Part shown: positions 63,459 through 64,000 of the stretch, piece after piece | How positions within the stretch are numbered: the stretch's first letter is position 1 | Layout of the letters: every line of letters starts with the position of its first letter | Assembly: GCA_934102215.1 (NCBI GenBank) | Contig: CAKOSH010000007.1 | Location: forward strand, 1-64,000 | Length of the DNA: 64,000 nt | Origin: an uncultured Bacilli bacterium | GTDB taxonomy: Bacteria > Bacillota_I > Bacilli_A > RF39 > UBA660 | Reading direction: 5' to 3' | The notes under the pieces: model-generated | The model's input: the letters and a program-made list of their open reading frames with translations, nothing else | Databases searched by the model: none | Told to the model about the DNA's origin: nothing | Translations under genes and position numbers: made by a program

Positions 63459-63510
63459 GAAGAGAACTAGATATTAACTATTTACTAGTTTATCCAGTTC
63501 TCTTTTTAAG
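63459..63510 (-). terminator. Hairpin, likely terminator of the endolysin operon
   Basis: An 8-bp outer stem AGAGAACT with AGTTCTCT, with an inner CTAG pair of arms and T's on both flanks, lies at the end of the small ORF. Both strands carry T-tracts. Confidence 0.5.
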
Positions 63511-63605
63511 TATTCTTTTATCTTTTTGTGTTTTTTGTTTTTCTCACAAAATTCAATCTTGTTTTTTAATATTTGTATTTTACGTTCTTTACTAACCCGT
63601 TCCAT
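63474..63605 (-). CDS. Small basic coiled-coil protein (short ORF)
   Basis: A 43-codon ORF beginning MERVSKERKI and ending KLVNS, very rich in Lys and Glu, with a helical heptad-like pattern. It starts 15 bases after the endolysin gene stop, without a clear ribosome site, so the call is tentative. Its 3' end overlaps a hairpin (63461-63508 region) that could be the terminator of the lysis genes. Confidence 0.4.
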   Translation of the reverse strand: MERVSKERKIQILKNKIEFCEKNKKHKKIKEYLKRELDKLVNS

Positions 63606-63619
63606 AAATTAATTATAAT

Positions 63620-64000
63620 TTATTTATTTTGGTAAGTCCAGCCTAAAGCATGAGCAGTATTTTTTCCAACAATTCCATCTGCTGTTAATTTCTTTGATTT
63701 TTGAAACTTAATAACTGCGTTTTTAGTATTAACACCAAAAATTCCATCAGCAGATGTTCCTATTTTCTTTTGTAACTCTTTTACATCATTACCTTTACAG
63801 CCTTTTTTAAGCACTCTAGTAAGATTATATTTTTTAGGGGTTGGTGTTGATTTTTTTATTCCAAAATAATCATAAAATGAATCACAACACTTCCTTGTCA
63901 TAGATATAGATTCATCACCATACCATTTTCGCTTTCTTGTATCAGTGTGAACTTGACCAGAGTTAGGATTAGAACCACCACATCTATAACCTATACCATA
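63620..64000 (-). CDS. Endolysin C-terminal part with PG-binding domain (partial)
   Basis: The frame stays open from the window edge (64000) to the stop at 63620, giving 126 residues of a longer protein. The C-terminal half is a PG_binding_1 domain (VLKKGCKGNDVKELQKKIG, ADGIFGVNTKNAVIKFQK, ADGIVGKNTAHALG). The upstream part contains CGGSNPNSGQVHTDTRKRKWYGDE and RKCCDSFYDYFG, typical of phage-type amidase/peptidase lysins. The catalytic domain lies beyond the window. A start at 63901 (ATG) is in the middle of this region and is not the true start. Confidence 0.75.
   Translation of the reverse strand, partial: YGIGYRCGGSNPNSGQVHTDTRKRKWYGDESISMTRKCCDSFYDYFGIKKSTPTPKKYNLTRVLKKGCKGNDVKELQKKIGTSADGIFGVNTKNAVIKFQKSKKLTADGIVGKNTAHALGWTYQNK

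Larger units (their letters stand above)
61721..64000. mobile_element. Edge of a prophage-like element at tRNA-Gly
   Basis: Directly after the tRNA-Gly come three ATGGTAATTTT copies (61780-61832), an HNH-type protein, a Panacea toxin-antitoxin pair and an endolysin end. tRNA 3' ends are usual phage integration sites, and endolysin with nuclease and TA genes is typical of prophage ends. The integrase and the other attachment site are outside the window, so the limits are inferred. Confidence 0.6.

Noticed and set aside
1..64000. Alternative genetic code (TGA as Trp), as in mycoplasmas
   Set aside because: All long conserved proteins end at proper places using TAA, TAG or TGA, and their Trp codons are TGG.
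63901..64000. Complete 93-aa endolysin starting at 63901
   Set aside because: The reading frame stays open upstream to the window edge with lysin-like residues, so the gene is longer and cut by the edge.

Overview
The window comes from a very AT-rich Gram-positive bacterium, most likely a low-GC gut Bacillota/Mycoplasmatota lineage (RF39-like or Erysipelotrichia-like). This rests on the base composition, a T-box leader on pheST, a BspA-type repeat surface protein, a minimal two-gene Fe-S assembly system and many single-pass membrane proteins. The genetic code appears standard: TGG encodes Trp and TGA is used as a stop. Most genes lie on the minus strand.

Layout. 0.1-6.0 kb: an anchored thioredoxin-fold protein, then an FtsX-type ABC transporter (ATPase, 862-aa permease) with its OmpR-type response regulator and histidine kinase. 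Two tandem repeats upstream look like the regulator's operator. 6.2-7.8 kb: a two-gene Fe-S cluster assembly unit (SufC-like ATPase and a short SufB/D-like scaffold). 8-12 kb: a BspA-like repeat protein that appears leaderless, a membrane protein, a YbaK-type deacylase and a PH-like membrane protein. 12.1-19.2 kb (plus strand): a tandem array of seven related small membrane protein genes, one of them broken, around a three-gene ABC-2 exporter. 19.3-23.2 kb: pheT and pheS under a Phe T-box. 23.2-27.3 kb: a coiled-coil protein, GNAT, SWIM protein and alpha/beta hydrolase.

27.4-36 kb is a defence-like or accessory island. It holds a UvrD-type helicase with a nuclease-like insert, a three-gene operon (DUF1810, DUF262/DUF1524, HNH-partner domain), a small membrane protein, a divergent VWA/HTH pair and an unknown protein. 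36-42.3 kb: SbcC, SbcD, a protein with an HEIRH motif and a Cys-rich membrane protein. At 42.3-42.8 kb lie a candidate small RNA with its own promoter and terminator and the tail of a broken HAD phosphatase gene. 42.8-47.1 kb: a kinase-like protein, an Asn-rich membrane protein, a NatAB-like ABC exporter and PduL.

47.2-61.5 kb is mostly housekeeping: signal peptidase, GerQ-like and LemA-like proteins, Ung, an AGCS-like transporter, RlmH, a LysM/G5/M23 protein, DnaB, ribosomal protein L9, a Cse60-like protein, a YihY/BrkB protein, a GGDEF protein and LigA. A tRNA-Gly with odd features follows. Beyond it the window runs into the edge of a prophage-like element with an HNH-type protein, a Panacea toxin-antitoxin pair and the C-terminal end of an endolysin cut by the window edge. 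No rRNA, insertion sequence or CRISPR array was seen.
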